A stretch of DNA of 64,000 nucleotides, taken from positions 372,001 through 436,000 of the forward strand of contig CAVWOU010000010.1 of assembly GCA_963756745.1 (NCBI GenBank). The letters run 5' to 3'. Made by a program: the position numbers and the translations under genes. The stretch comes from DASPWW01 sp963756745. Lineage in GTDB: Bacteria; Actinomycetota; Thermoleophilia; Solirubrobacterales; 70-9. Each line of letters starts with the position of its first letter. The first letter of the stretch is position 1. Below are positions 42,052 to 51,829 of the stretch, piece by piece. The notes beneath the pieces are model-generated. The model was not told the origin of the DNA, ran no database searches, and saw nothing but the letters and a program-made list of their open reading frames with translations.

Positions 42052-42675
42052 TCAGCGGCTCCCGCCGATCCGCTCGCGGATCAGGTACCAGGGGTTGGCG
42101 TGGAGGACGCCCCGCGCGGCGGCCCTCAGCGCCCGGCCGAGCCGCGACTCCGCGGTGGAGACGCCCGGCTCCGGGAGGTCGATGACGAGCTCGAGATGGC
42201 CGGAAGCGCTTCGCCGGTGCTCGGACCCCGACGGGGCCAGGTGCTCGAAGAGCTCGATCGCGTCCTCGTTCTCGGTCAGCACGAGCGCGAGGAAGTGCGT
42301 GATCCCCTCGTCGCGGGCGCGTACGACGAGTCGATCGAGGAGCTCGGTGGCGGCGCCGCGACCCTGCCAGTCGTCGACCACGGTGACCGCCACCTCGGCC
42401 TCGGTGGGAACGTCACTGCGGATGTACCGCGCCACCCCCACTGGGTCCCCCGTCGCGGCATCGAACCCGATCACGGCCTCGTGGTCGTGGTGGTCGACCT
42501 CCGTGAGGTATTCGAGGTCGCGCACGGTCAAGCGCTGGAGTGGCGCGAAGAAGCGCCGGTAGCGCGACTCGGGGCTGAGCCGCTCGAATCCGGCGACGAT
42601 CGCGTCCTTGTCGTCCGGGCGGACCGGCCTGATCGCGAGCTCCGAGCCGTCGCGAAGGGTGACTGCGGAGGCCAC
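42052..42675 (-). CDS. GNAT-family N-acetyltransferase
   Basis: 207 residues. The N-terminal LRDGSELAIRPVRPDDKDAI and SPESRYRRFFAPL, then EAEVAVTVVDDWQGRGAATELL with the acetyl-CoA pyrophosphate-binding QGRGAA loop, and LTENEDAIELFEHL. The layout resembles the acetyltransferase domain fused to acyl-CoA synthetases or the PatA-like group. Substrate unknown. Seven bases from the SDR gene. Confidence 0.85.
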   Translation of the reverse strand: MASAVTLRDGSELAIRPVRPDDKDAIVAGFERLSPESRYRRFFAPLQRLTVRDLEYLTEVDHHDHEAVIGFDAATGDPVGVARYIRSDVPTEAEVAVTVVDDWQGRGAATELLDRLVVRARDEGITHFLALVLTENEDAIELFEHLAPSGSEHRRSASGHLELVIDLPEPGVSTAESRLGRALRAAARGVLHANPWYLIRERIGGSR

Positions 42676-42682
42676 TGCCGCG

Positions 42683-43570
42683 TCAGGCGCCGAGCAGGCG
42701 GCGCGTCAGCGCGTCGAACGCGCGGTCGGGGAGCACGCCGGCGAGTGCGATTTGGATTCTCGCCTGGGTGCCGACGACGTAGCGCGTCCGTGGGCGTCGC
42801 GCCGTGAGGGCGTGGGCGATCCGTTCCGCGACCTTCTCCGGCGGCAGCCCTTGCTCGTCCATCCGCCGCGCCATCTTGCGGACCGCCGTGACCAGGTCCG
42901 CGTACAGCGCTCGCTTCTCAGCGGGGACGCGGTCGAGTGTCGTGTCCGCGGCTTCGCCGCCTCTTCGCCAGATCTCGGTGCTGATCGCTCCCGGCTCGAC
43001 CACGGAGACCTGGATCCCCCACGGATGCAGCTCCTTTCGCAGCGAGTCGGAGAGCCCTTCGAGGGCGAACTTCGACGCCGCGTACGCTCCGAGCGCCGGA
43101 CCCGCCACGCGACCCCCGACCGAGCCGACGTTGACGATCCGTCCCCGCGCTCGGCGAAGCAGCGGCAGCATCGCCTGGGTGACGGCGACCTGCCCGACGA
43201 GGTTCACCTCGAGCTGATTCCGAAAGTCGTCGATCGGGATGATCTCGATCGGCGCCGGCTGCGCGATCCCCGCGTTGTTGACGAGGCCGTGCAGCCCCGC
43301 GTCCCCGAGCTCACCCGTCAGGCGCTGCGCCACGGCGTCGATCGCTGCCTGGTCGGTGATGTCACAGAGCACCGGAACGCACCGCCCCGAGGAGTCCGCG
43401 GCGACGCGCTCGCCATCCTCCTCCCGGCGGACCCCGGCGAAGACGTCGAATCCGAGCGTCTCGAGATGGAGCGCGGTCGCACGGCCGATGCCCGTCGAGG
43501 CGCCGGTGACGAGCACCGCCCCGCGGCCGCGCGCCCGCCCTTTCCCGTGCGGAGTCGGCCATCCCGGCAT
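42683..43570 (-). CDS. Short-chain dehydrogenase/reductase
   Basis: 295 residues, intact. AVLVTGASTGIGRATAL is the nucleotide-binding TGxxxGIG. VNNAGIAQP, GRIVNVGSVGGRVAG and GAYAASKFALEGLSDSLR give the catalytic Ser/Tyr/Lys set, and VVEPGAISTEIW the product-side loop. The C-terminal extension resembles SDRs of the 17-beta-HSD/retinol-dehydrogenase-like group. Substrate unknown. It ends the operon RR-SDR-GNAT or is separately read; the gap to the response regulator is one base. Confidence 0.9.
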   Translation of the reverse strand: MPGWPTPHGKGRARGRGAVLVTGASTGIGRATALHLETLGFDVFAGVRREEDGERVAADSSGRCVPVLCDITDQAAIDAVAQRLTGELGDAGLHGLVNNAGIAQPAPIEIIPIDDFRNQLEVNLVGQVAVTQAMLPLLRRARGRIVNVGSVGGRVAGPALGAYAASKFALEGLSDSLRKELHPWGIQVSVVEPGAISTEIWRRGGEAADTTLDRVPAEKRALYADLVTAVRKMARRMDEQGLPPEKVAERIAHALTARRPRTRYVVGTQARIQIALAGVLPDRAFDALTRRLLGA

Positions 43571-43571
43571 G

Positions 43572-44204
43572 CTACGGCTCGATCAGTCCGCGGCGCACCG
43601 CGTAGCGGACGAGCTCGACGCGATCGCGCATCCCGAGCTTGCGCATCGCGTTGGCGCGATGGCTCTCGACCGTCTTCTCGGATAGGTGGAGGATCTCCGC
43701 GATCTCGCGGTTGGTGTGCGCTTCCGCGACGAGCTTCACGACCTCCTGCTCCCGCGGCGTGAGCTCGTCGGCCTGATCGGGCCCTCTCTCGAGCACGTCC
43801 TTGATCAGCGCCCGCTGGGCGTCGGGCGTGAGGAACGGCTCGCCGCGCTGCACGGCTCGCACCGCGTCGAGCAGGTCCTCGTCCGCTTGGCGCTTGAGCA
43901 CGTACCCGGACGCGCCGGCCTTCAGCGCCTCGAACAGGTAGCGCTCGTCGTCGTGCATCGAGAGGATCAGCACGGCGACATCGGGGGCCTGCTCGCGAAT
44001 CTCCCGCGTCGCCTGGAGCCCCGTGAGCTTCGGCATCTTGACGTCGAGAATGGCCAGGTCCGGCCGCTCGCCGATCGCGAGGTCGCGCGCCTCGGCGCCG
44101 TCCGATGCCTCCCCGACGACCTCGATGTCGGGCTGCTGCTCGAGCAGCAGCCGAAGTCCCGAGCGCACGATCCCGTGGTCGTCGGCGATCACGACGCGCA
44201 TCAT
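43572..44204 (-). CDS. NarL/FixJ-type response regulator
   Basis: About 210 residues. The receiver domain has VVIADDHGIVRSGLRLLLE, the phospho-acceptor Asp in LAILDVKMPKLTG, SMHDDERYLFEALKAGA and the switch Lys in GYVLKRQADE. The DNA-binding domain ELTPREQEVVKLVAEAHTNR .. LHLSEKTVESHRANAMRKLG is a LuxR/GerE HTH. It is coded just after the histidine kinase (5-base gap), so the two are cognate. In the raw sequence the frame runs on upstream into kinase coding sequence, but that is another frame of the kinase, not a fusion. Confidence 0.93.
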   Translation of the reverse strand: MMRVVIADDHGIVRSGLRLLLEQQPDIEVVGEASDGAEARDLAIGERPDLAILDVKMPKLTGLQATREIREQAPDVAVLILSMHDDERYLFEALKAGASGYVLKRQADEDLLDAVRAVQRGEPFLTPDAQRALIKDVLERGPDQADELTPREQEVVKLVAEAHTNREIAEILHLSEKTVESHRANAMRKLGMRDRVELVRYAVRRGLIEP

Positions 44205-44209
44205 GCGAC

Positions 44210-45171
44210 CTACACCACGAGCCTCACGGTCGTGCCCGACGGTCGCGACTCGATTCCCAGCTCGCCGCCCACGAGCAGCGCCCGCTCGCGCATCCCGAGG
44301 ATCCCGAGCCCGCCGCCCGCCTCGTCGAACGAGAACCCGCGCCCGTTGTCCGACACGGTCAACTCCACCCCGCCACCGGCGCGGCGTACCCGCACGCCGA
44401 TCCGGTCGGCGCCGGAGTGGCGGACCGCGTTGGAGAGCGCTTCCTGGGCGACGCGGTAGAGCACGAGCTGAACCTCCGGTTGCAGCTCGCGCAGATCGCC
44501 GTCGGCCTCGAAGCTCGCGGTGATCCCGGACCGCCGCTCCAGGTCCTCGACGTGCGCGGTCAGCGCCGCCTCGAGGCCGAGGTCGTCGAGCGCGGTGGGG
44601 CGGAGCTGGCGCGCGACCGAGAGCAGCTCGTCCATCGCCCGGTTGGCGAGCGCCTTCGTCTCCGTGAGCTCCGGGATCAGCCCGGGCGGGGCGGCCTGGC
44701 GCGCGGCTTCGAGGTGCAGCAGGAGCCCCGTGAGCGACTGGTTGACCTCGTCGTGGAGATCGCGGGCGACCCGTCGCGCGCTCGTCCTCCTGCGCCTCGA
44801 GCGCCGCGCTCGCCGATCGCCGGCGCTCTGCCTCGAGCCGCTCGAGCATGCGTCTGAACGCGACCTCGAGGCGCGCCACCTCCTCGGTCTCGGCGCGCCC
44901 GTCGGTCGCCGCCGTACCGAGGTTCGTCCCGGGGCGCGAGAGGTCGGCGCGCTCCATCGCGTCGATCAGCCGCTCGAGCGGAGCGAAACGTCGCGTGAGG
45001 AGCAGCGCGTTGAACACCACCGTCGCGGCGATCGCGACCGTGAGGATCACCAGTCGCGCTCGCGAGGTCGAGGTCGTCGCTGGCCGCGAGCAGGCCCGCG
45101 GCGCCGACCGCGAGCGAGATCACGACGAGGTTGGCGACCAGCACCTGGGTCAGGAGCGCGCGCGTTCGCAT
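44210..45171 (-). CDS. NarL-family sensor histidine kinase (frameshifted)
   Basis: The N-terminal LLTQVLVANLVVISLAVGAA is a first membrane helix. After a shift near 45060, TVAIAATVVFNALLLTRRF is the second helix followed by a HAMP-like LERLIDAMERADLS. After a further shift near 44775 come RVARDLHDEVNQSLTGLL (phospho-acceptor His of HisKA_3), ARQLRPTALDDLGLEAALT and the ATPase motifs VAQEALSNAVRHSGA, TVSDNGRGF and GGLGILGMRERA. The sensor loop between the helices is very short, so it may sense in the membrane. Two 1-base shifts. Confidence 0.85.
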
Positions 45172-45334
45172 CGCCGTTCAAGCGTAGATAGTGAAGCCGC
45201 GAGTCAGGGCACCCCGTGTGCCGGATCGGGTCCGGATCGCACCCAAATGGGGTCTGGACCCGATGGTTTGACGGCACCCCCTCGGCAATACTTGTGTTGC
45301 TGAAATCTCGCTCTCCGAAAGGACTGAAAGACCG

Positions 45335-46199
45335 ATGACAACCACTAAGAGATCCAACTGGGCCGCGACGCTGCGGACCACCATCCTGCTGGCTTCGCTT
45401 ACCGGCTTGCTGGTGGTCATCGGCGCGCTGATCGGCGGCCCGCAGACGGCGCTGATCTTCCTCGGCATCGCGCTGCTGTTCAACCTCGGCACGTACTGGT
45501 TCAGCGACAAGATCGCGCTGAAGATGTCGCGCGCGAAGCCGATCGAGGAGTCCGAGGCTCCGCGCCTGTACCAGATCGTGCGCGAGCTGACGACCCGCGC
45601 CGACCTCCCGATGCCGCGGCTTTACATGATCCCGCAGGACCAGCCGAACGCGTTCGCGACGGGGCGCAGCCCGAAGCACGCGGCGGTCGCCGTCACCCGC
45701 GGGATCACCAAGCTGCTGTCCGAGGACGAGCTGCGCGGCGTGCTCGCGCACGAGCTCGCGCACGTTCGAAACCGCGACATCCTGACTCACGTCGGTCGCG
45801 TCGGCGATCGGCGGCGCGATCACCTACCTCGGCTACATGCTGCTGTGGTTCGGCGGCGAGGACGACGAGTCCCCGCTCGGGTTGATCGGCACGCTCGGCC
45901 TCGTGATCCTGGCTCCGATCGCCGCGACGATCATCCAGCTCGCGATCTCGCGCCAGCGCGAGTACTCGGCTGACGCGACGGGCGCCGAGATCTCCGGCAA
46001 CCCGGAGTCTCTGGCGAGCGCCCTGCTGCGGCTCGAGGAGGGCGCGAAGGCGATCCCGATGCAGGTCAACCAGGCCGCCGAGCCTCTGTACATCGTGAAG
46101 CCGTTCTCGGGCGGCGGGCTGGCGAGCCTGTTCTCGACCCACCCTCCGATCGAGGAGCGCGTGCGGCGTCTGCGCCAGATGCGCCCCGCGCTCGTGTAG
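45335..46199 (+). CDS. htpX: M48 zinc metalloprotease HtpX (one frameshift)
   Basis: ATG 45335 follows GAAAGGA. Two N-terminal helices (TTILLASLTGLLVVIGALIG; TALIFLGIALLFNLGTYW), then PRLYMIPQDQPNAFATGRSP and the zinc motif GVLAHELAHVRNRDIL. A shift near 45795 continues as YLGYMLLWFGGE, LGLVILAPIAATIIQLAISR, QREYSADATGAEIS (third zinc ligand Glu region) and FSTHPPIEERVRRL. A membrane quality-control protease. All catalytic residues present, so a sequencing indel is likely. Confidence 0.92.
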
Positions 46200-46226
46200 C
46201 GAAACGTCGCTACACTTTGTGAAGTA

Positions 46227-47413
46227 ATGGCGTCGGCCGAACCGATCGAGTTGGTCCGGAGCCGGATCGAGGAGATCGATCCGGCCGACGCCCGTGAGGA
46301 GCTCGCGGCGGGCGACGCGGTCCTGGTCGACACCCGCGAGCCGAACGAGTGGGACGAGGCGCATCTCGAGGGAGCGACACTCGTGCCGCCCGCCACCGTC
46401 GCGGACCGGATCGAGGAGGTCGCGCCGGACCGCTCCCAGAGGGTCGTGCTCTACTGCCGGGTCGGCAACCGCTCGGCGCGGGCCGCCGACCTGCTGGAGA
46501 GCGAGCTCGGGTACGAGGACGTCGCATCGATCGCGGGCGGGATCGAGGCCTGGCAGCAGGCCGGTCTCCCGGTCGTCGCTCCCGAGGGCCTGAGCGCCGA
46601 GCAGCGGATGCGCTACTCGCGCCACACCCTGCTCCCCGAGGTCGGCGTCGAGGGTCAGATCAAGCTCCTGAACGCGAACGTCCTGCTCGTCGGGGCCGGC
46701 GGGCTCGGGTCCCCGGCGGCGCTCTACCTCGCCGCGTGCAGGGATCGGAACGCTCGGCCTCGTCGACGACGACGTGGTCGACGAGTCGAACCTCCAGCGC
46801 CAGGTGATCCACACGACCGACAGGGTCGGAGTGCCCAAGACCGAGTCCGCCCGGATCACGATCTCGGAGCTCAACCCCGACGTCGAGGTCGTCGAGCACC
46901 GAACCCGGCTCGACGCCGACAACATCCTCGAGATCATCGAGGACTACGACGTGATCGTCGACGGAGCCGACAACTTCCCCACCCGGTACCTGCTCAACGA
47001 CGCCTCCGTGCGGCTGCGAAAGCCGGTCGTGTCGGCGTCGATCCTCGCCTTCGACGGCCAGATCTCGACCTTCGTGCCCTACGAGGGGCCGTGCTACCGC
47101 TGCCTGTATCCGACCCCGCCGCCGGCCGAGCTCGCGCCGAGCTGCGGGGCCGCGGGCGTGCTCGGCGTGATGGCCGGGGTGATGGGACTGCTGCAGGCGA
47201 ACGAGGTGATCAAGCTCGTCGCCGGGATCGGCGAGCCGCTGATCGGTCGCCTGCTGCTCTACGACTCGCTCGGCACGCGGTTCACCGAGCTGAAGGTGAA
47301 GCGCGACCCCGAGTGCCCGGTGTGCGGGGAGAACGCGCCCGAGATCCCCGAGTCCGAGATCGGGAAAGTTCCCCGACTACGACGCGTTCTGCGCCGGCAC
47401 GGCCGTCGGCTAG
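46227..47413 (+). CDS. Rhodanese-MoeB/ThiF-type adenylyltransferase fusion (frameshifted)
   Basis: Residues about 15-115 are a rhodanese domain (VLVDTREPNEWDEAHLEGA; active-site Cys in VVLYCRVGNRSARAA). An E1-like ThiF/MoeB domain follows: MRYSRHTLLPEVGVEGQIKL, LLVGAGGLGSPAALYLAA, then after a shift near 46740 VDESNLQRQVIH, DVIVDGADNFPTRYLLND, the zinc Cys pairs in PCYRCLYP and CPVCG, and APSCGAAGVLG. A second shift near 47365 (extra A in GGGAAAG) precedes PDYDAFCAGTAVG and TAG. It adenylates and sulfurates a MoaD/ThiS/CysO-type carrier, and such a carrier is the next gene. The rhodanese is N-terminal, unlike MoeZ. Confidence 0.9.
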
Positions 47414-47435
47414 GCACCGGTAGTCTGCCGCTGCG

Positions 47436-47726
47436 ATGGCGACGGTGAAGATTCCGCCCGTGCTGCGGGCGCAGACCGACGGGGCGGCCGAGGTAAGCGC
47501 CGGTGGCGCCACGGTCGGAGAGGTGCTGAGCGGCCTCGCGGAGGCTCACCCCGGCACGCGGACGCAGCTCTTCTCGGCCGAGGGCGACCTGAACCGCTAC
47601 GTCAACGTGTATCTCAACGACGAGGACGTCCGCGTCCTCGACGGGCTGCACACGCCGGCGTCGGAGGCCGACACGGTCGTGATCCTGCCGGCGATGGCCG
47701 GCGGGGCGCTCAGGACCCGCCGGTAA
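47436..47726 (+). CDS. MoaD/ThiS/CysO-like sulfur carrier protein
   Basis: 96 residues with the ubiquitin-like pattern: VKIPPVLRAQTDGAAEVSAG, VGEVLSGLAEAHPGTRTQLF, DLNRYVNVYLNDEDVRVLDG, EADTVVILPAMAGG. The last four residues normally form the C-terminal GG that is adenylated and thiocarboxylated. Here the frame continues for six residues after GG (ALRTRR), so activation would need trimming, as is known for CysO-like carriers cut by a JAMM protease. Located 22 bases after the cognate E1-like enzyme. Confidence 0.87.
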   Translation: MATVKIPPVLRAQTDGAAEVSAGGATVGEVLSGLAEAHPGTRTQLFSAEGDLNRYVNVYLNDEDVRVLDGLHTPASEADTVVILPAMAGGALRTRR

Positions 47727-47817
47727 AGCGGACGAACTTCTTCCACGCGGGCGTTGCGACCGAAACGACGGCGGGGAGCGCCGTCAGCGCGGCGAGCCGC
47801 GCGCAGCTCAGCCGGCT

Positions 47818-48346
47818 TGCCCGCTCAATGTCCGGCGCTGGCGAAGCACGCGCCATGCGCCCGCTCCGGTGATCACCAGCAGGGCGGCGAGGATCGGAAG
47901 CATCGCGCCGTCGGTCAGCGTGTCGGCGACAACCTCCGGCGCGCTGCGGGAGCTGGGTCGAGCGAGCCGTTTGCGCTCGTGCTCCCGTGCCGTCGTGGGA
48001 TGGATTGAGCCTTCGATCTCATCGCCCTGCGCTGTGCCGCCGGCGCCGCTCCCGGACTCGGTGTCCCCGGCGCCACTCTCGGTCGATTGCGAGGACCCAC
48101 CGCCGCCACCGCCTGCGTCGCCGCCCGCTGAAGCGACTCCTGCGCTGCCGCCCGCGATGCGACTCCCGGGATCGATGCACCGGGATCGGCGGAGTCTCCG
48201 CCGCCCCCGCCGCCCGGGATGTCGAGCGTGTACTCGTCGACCGCCGGCTGCGCGCTCGCCGCCGCGGGTGCCGCCGCGACGAGCGCCGCGGACACGCAGA
48301 CGAGCAACCGCGCGATCCGACCTGACCTGCTTCTGCGTCGGATCAT
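47818..48346 (-). CDS. Secreted Gly-rich surface protein with C-terminal membrane anchor (frameshifted)
   Basis: ATG 48346, then RRRSRSGRIARLLVCVSAAL and VAAAPAAASAQ form a signal peptide. YTLDIPGGGGGG begins a low-complexity Gly/Ser/Thr linker. A shift near 48140 leads to AGGDAGGGGGGSSQSTESGA, then a charged stretch and a last hydrophobic helix (MLPILAALLVITGAGAWRVL) with a basic RQRR tail before TGA. Overall a signal-linker-anchor surface protein of about 175 residues. No family recognised. Such linkers are prone to real and artefactual indels. Confidence 0.5.
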
Positions 48347-48416
48347 CGAGTGCGGCACCTTAGCGAATGTTTGGGATTGATTGCAAATCATGGACCACGC
48401 TCTTCCCGTCTGAGCG

Positions 48417-49507
48417 TCACGACGCTCCCGCGAAGCTTCGAAACTGGTCGAACGCGGGCTTCGGGTCACGGTCGATCTCCAGCAGACCCGCCGACCCACA
48501 CCAACCGCACACCACTCCTACCGGGTCGGTTCCAGTCCGCCAGATCGCGCCAGGTAAACCACAACACACGCCTGATCTTCCACTTGCCGCGCCGGTCGAG
48601 CAGCAGGTTGAACGACTTGCGAAGCAGCTTCTTCTGGCCCTTGGGCGACTTGCTCAGCGGCTGGCCCGGCGTCCCGGCGGAGCCCCACCCGATCTCGGTG
48701 ATCCAGATCGGCGTGCGTCCGTCACCCGCCTTCTTGAGCTTCTCGCGGGCGAGCTCGATCTGGGCCCGTATCCCGGCCAGGTTGGGCGAATACGGGTGCA
48801 GCGCGATCGCCTCGAAGTGGTTCTCGATGCCGTCGACCGCGTAAAGGCGCTTGAGGAACTTCCACGCGTAGATCCCCTTGTTGCGGCTCGGGGTCCCGAA
48901 CATCCCTCCGAGCAGGACGTCGGCGCCCTCGTCGACGCCGTCGATCGCACTGTCGGAGATCCGCACGAGCTCGGCGTACTTCTTCGGCGACGGCTTCGGC
49001 TCCCAGTAGGTGGGTGAGTTCTGCTCGTTCCAGACCTGCCACGCCTCCGGCGGGTGCGGCTGGAGGTCGGGGTTCTCCTGCCAGAAGTCCCCTCCCGAGC
49101 CGTATCGCTCGACCGCCGCCGCCACGAAGTCCTTCCACGCCTGTTTGTCCTCGTCGGAGCCAAGAGGCGGCTCGCGGTGACTGCCCGACGCGTAGTCGGG
49201 GGATCCGTAGAAGATCGGGAGCAGCTCGATTCCGTTACGCGGCCGCGTTCTCGAACTGCGGGTCGACCGAGGACCAGTCGTACGGTCCGCCCTGGGTCGG
49301 CTGGACGTTCCTCCAGTCGAGCTGGAACCGGAACGTGCCGACCCTCGCGTCGCCCATCGTCTGGAAGTCCGCCGCGTCAGGGTGATTGGCCGCCACGATG
49401 CCAAAGAACGAGCGACTGACCGCGCCCGCCGGCGAGGCCCCGACGAGCAGGACCCCGGCCACGAGGGCTGCGGCGAACAGCCGACCGCGCCGGATCACGT
49501 CGATCAT
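48417..49507 (-). CDS. Clan-A (GH5/GH39-like) secreted glycoside hydrolase (frameshifted)
   Basis: ATG 49507, signal peptide RRGRLFAAALVAGVLLVGA, then RSFFGIVAANHPDAADFQTM and TFRFQLDWRNVQPTQGGPYD. A shift near 49240 leads to NGIELLPIFYGSPDYA, AWQVWNEQNSPTYW (acid/base Glu in WNE), HFEAIALHPYSP and PIWITEIGWGSAG (nucleophile Glu in TEIGWG). After another shift near 48510 the tail LLEIDRDPKPAFDQF ends at TGA 48417. It resembles the cellulase-like hydrolase at 62304-63518. Probably trims or releases the surface polysaccharide made by the cluster. Confidence 0.82.
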
Positions 49508-49695
49508 GTCGCTTCTGCCGTGCATCATGTCGCCGTTTCCGGAACCGGCCTGCCCCCGCCGGCGCACCTAGACTTCGCGTGATCTTGGTTCATGTGGCCG
49601 ATCGAAACCTAGCCCACCTCTACCCCGCGGGTGACGGACGCCAAACGGATGCTCCCCGCGGGACGCCTCCGGACCGGGTGAACGAGCGCTTGCCG

Positions 49696-51701
49696 ATGAA
49701 ACACGCCCTCCTCGTCGCAGTTGCGGTCGTATACGTGGTCGTTTCGCTGGCCGACGGCGGATACCCCCCCGAAGCGATCGCCGCGGGCACGCTGCTGATC
49801 TGGTGGGCGGTGGTCGTCGGGCTCGCCGTCGGCGCCCTGCCGCGCTCGGGCATCCCACGGCCCGCGATCGTCGCCGGGTTGTGCATCGTCGGCCTCGGAG
49901 CGCTCACGGGATTGTCGCTCGGGTGGGCCAGCGACGATGGGCTGGCGTTCATCGAGTTGGTTCGGACGGCGGGCTACGCGGGACTCTTCGTGCTCGTCGT
50001 CCTCGCGTCGCCGGCGGGCAGCGCTCGAACCTGGATGATCGGGCTCACAATCGGCCTCGTCGCGGTTGCGGCGCTAGCGCTCGGAAACCGCTTCGAGCCC
50101 GCGCTCCCGGGTAGCGAGGCTGAGATCGGCAGGTTCATTCCAGGCTCGGAGGGACGGCTCAGCTATCCGATCGGGTATTGGAACGGGCTTGGCTCATGCA
50201 TGGCGCTAGCGACGGTGTTGCTCGTATGGCTCGGCGCGCGGGCGGATACACGGCTCGCTCGATCGCTCGCGGTCGGCGCACTCCCCGCCGTGCTGCTGGC
50301 GCTGTGGCTCACCTCGTCGCGCGGAGCGGCGATCGCGGCCGGGATCGGGCTGGCGGTCCTGCTTGCGCTCGGTCCCGAGCGCATGCGGCTGGCGGGAGGG
50401 GGCGTGCTCGGGCTCGCCGGAGGCACGGCGCTGGTGGGCCTGACCGAGCTTCGCTCGCCACTGGTCGATCATCCGGAGACGACGCTGGCTCGAAACGCGG
50501 GCGACGAGATCCTGCTCGCGACGCTTGATCGTATGCGCAATGGTGGGCGTCGCGCGCCATCTCGCGGACCGATCGATCGCCAACTTGACGCCAATCGCCG
50601 TCCGGCGGACCACGGTGAGGATCGCGCTCGTCGTGCTCGCGTTCGTCGTCCTCGCCGGCGTCGCGGCGGCGGACCCCGCGGCTCGCTACGACGAGTTCCG
50701 CAGCGAGCCGACGGAGGCGGATGTCTCGTCGCATGTGGCGAGCGGAAGCGGCAGCGGCCGGTACCAGTTCTGGTCGGCGGCGACGGATGCGTTCGCCGAC
50801 GAGCCGATCACCGGAATCGGCGCCGGCGGCTACGAGGCGTGGTGGAACCAGCACGGTTCGATCGTGTGAATCCTCCGCAGCGCGCACTCGCTTTTCTTCG
50901 AGACGCTCGCGGAATTGGGGGTGCGCCGGCGTGCTGCTGGTCGTCTCCTTCCTCGGTATGGGCGCCGTGTACGGGTGGCGGCGCCGGGCAGGAGGCTCGC
51001 CGGGTGGCGCGACGGAGGTCGCGCTCGCGCTGCTCGCCGCGGGGGTGTTCTCGGCCGCCACCGATTGGACCTGGGAGATTCCGGCGGTGTTCGCCCCAGT
51101 GGTCGTTGCGGTCGCGGTGCTCACCGGCCCCGCGACGTTGCGCCGCGAGGGCGATCCGGCGACCTCCGGGGCGAATCGAGCGGAGCAGGGCGCGACCACC
51201 GAGCGATCGTTCGGCTGGGGCGTCGCGACCCTGCTCGCCGGGTGGGTCGCGGTGTGGGTCGCGGGGCTGCTGTTCCTGACCGAGATCAAGCTCGACGACA
51301 GCCGCGCGGCCGTCGACCGCGGAGATCTTGCGAGCGCCGCGCAGGACGCGAGAGACGCATCCACGCTGCAGCCGTGGGCGGCGGACCCGCGGTTGCAGCT
51401 CGCGCTCGTGGAGGAGCGGGCAACCGACTGGACCGCTGCGCGGGCCGAGATCGCCGAGGCGATCGACCGCGCACCCGAGGACTGGGCGCTGTGGTACGCC
51501 GCGGCGCGGATCGAGTACAAGGCGGGCAACCGCGACGCGTACGCGGCCGCGTACGAGCGCGCCCGGGCGTTGAACCCCCGGGCGCCGATCTTCGCCGGCG
51601 GCGGCGGCGCGAGGGGAGCCGAGCCGCTCCCGGCGCCCGGGGACGAGTCCGACGAAACCAGCCGGCGGGCGGCGCCGCACGCGCCAGCGACGCCCCGATA
51701 G
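49696..51701 (+). CDS. O-antigen ligase/polymerase-like membrane protein with TPR tail (frameshifted)
   Basis: ATG 49696 begins a run of ten or more hydrophobic segments (HALLVAVAVVYVVVSL; AGTLLIWWAVVVGLAVGALP; TWMIGLTIGLVAVAALALGN). The hallmark GRLSYPIGYWNGLGSCMALA lies mid-protein and LLALWLTSSRGAAIAAGIGL further on, as in the Wzy_C/O-antigen-ligase family. Shifts near 50525 and 50870 link to FADEPITGIGAGGYEAWWNQ and HSLFFETLAELGCAGVLLVV. The last 150 residues are TPR-like (AQDARDASTLQPWAADPRLQ, AIDRAPEDWALWYAAARIEY). Likely polymerises or ligates the surface glycan. Two 1-base shifts. Confidence 0.83.
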
Positions 51702-51829
51702 CCGTGACCCAGGCTCGACTCGCGGCGCCCGGTGGCATATCCTCCGGTCGCCCATACCGGGAAGCACCCGAGAGGGCCAGGTCATGAGCATTTCTGGAGG
51801 GCCTTAGGGAGCAGGAGGCGGCTGCACCC

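Noticed and set aside
43572..45050. Histidine kinase-response regulator fusion protein (492 codons open)
   Set aside because: The upstream part of this frame is kinase coding sequence read out of frame after a 1-base shift. The RR has its own start at 44204 and the kinase its own stop at 44210.
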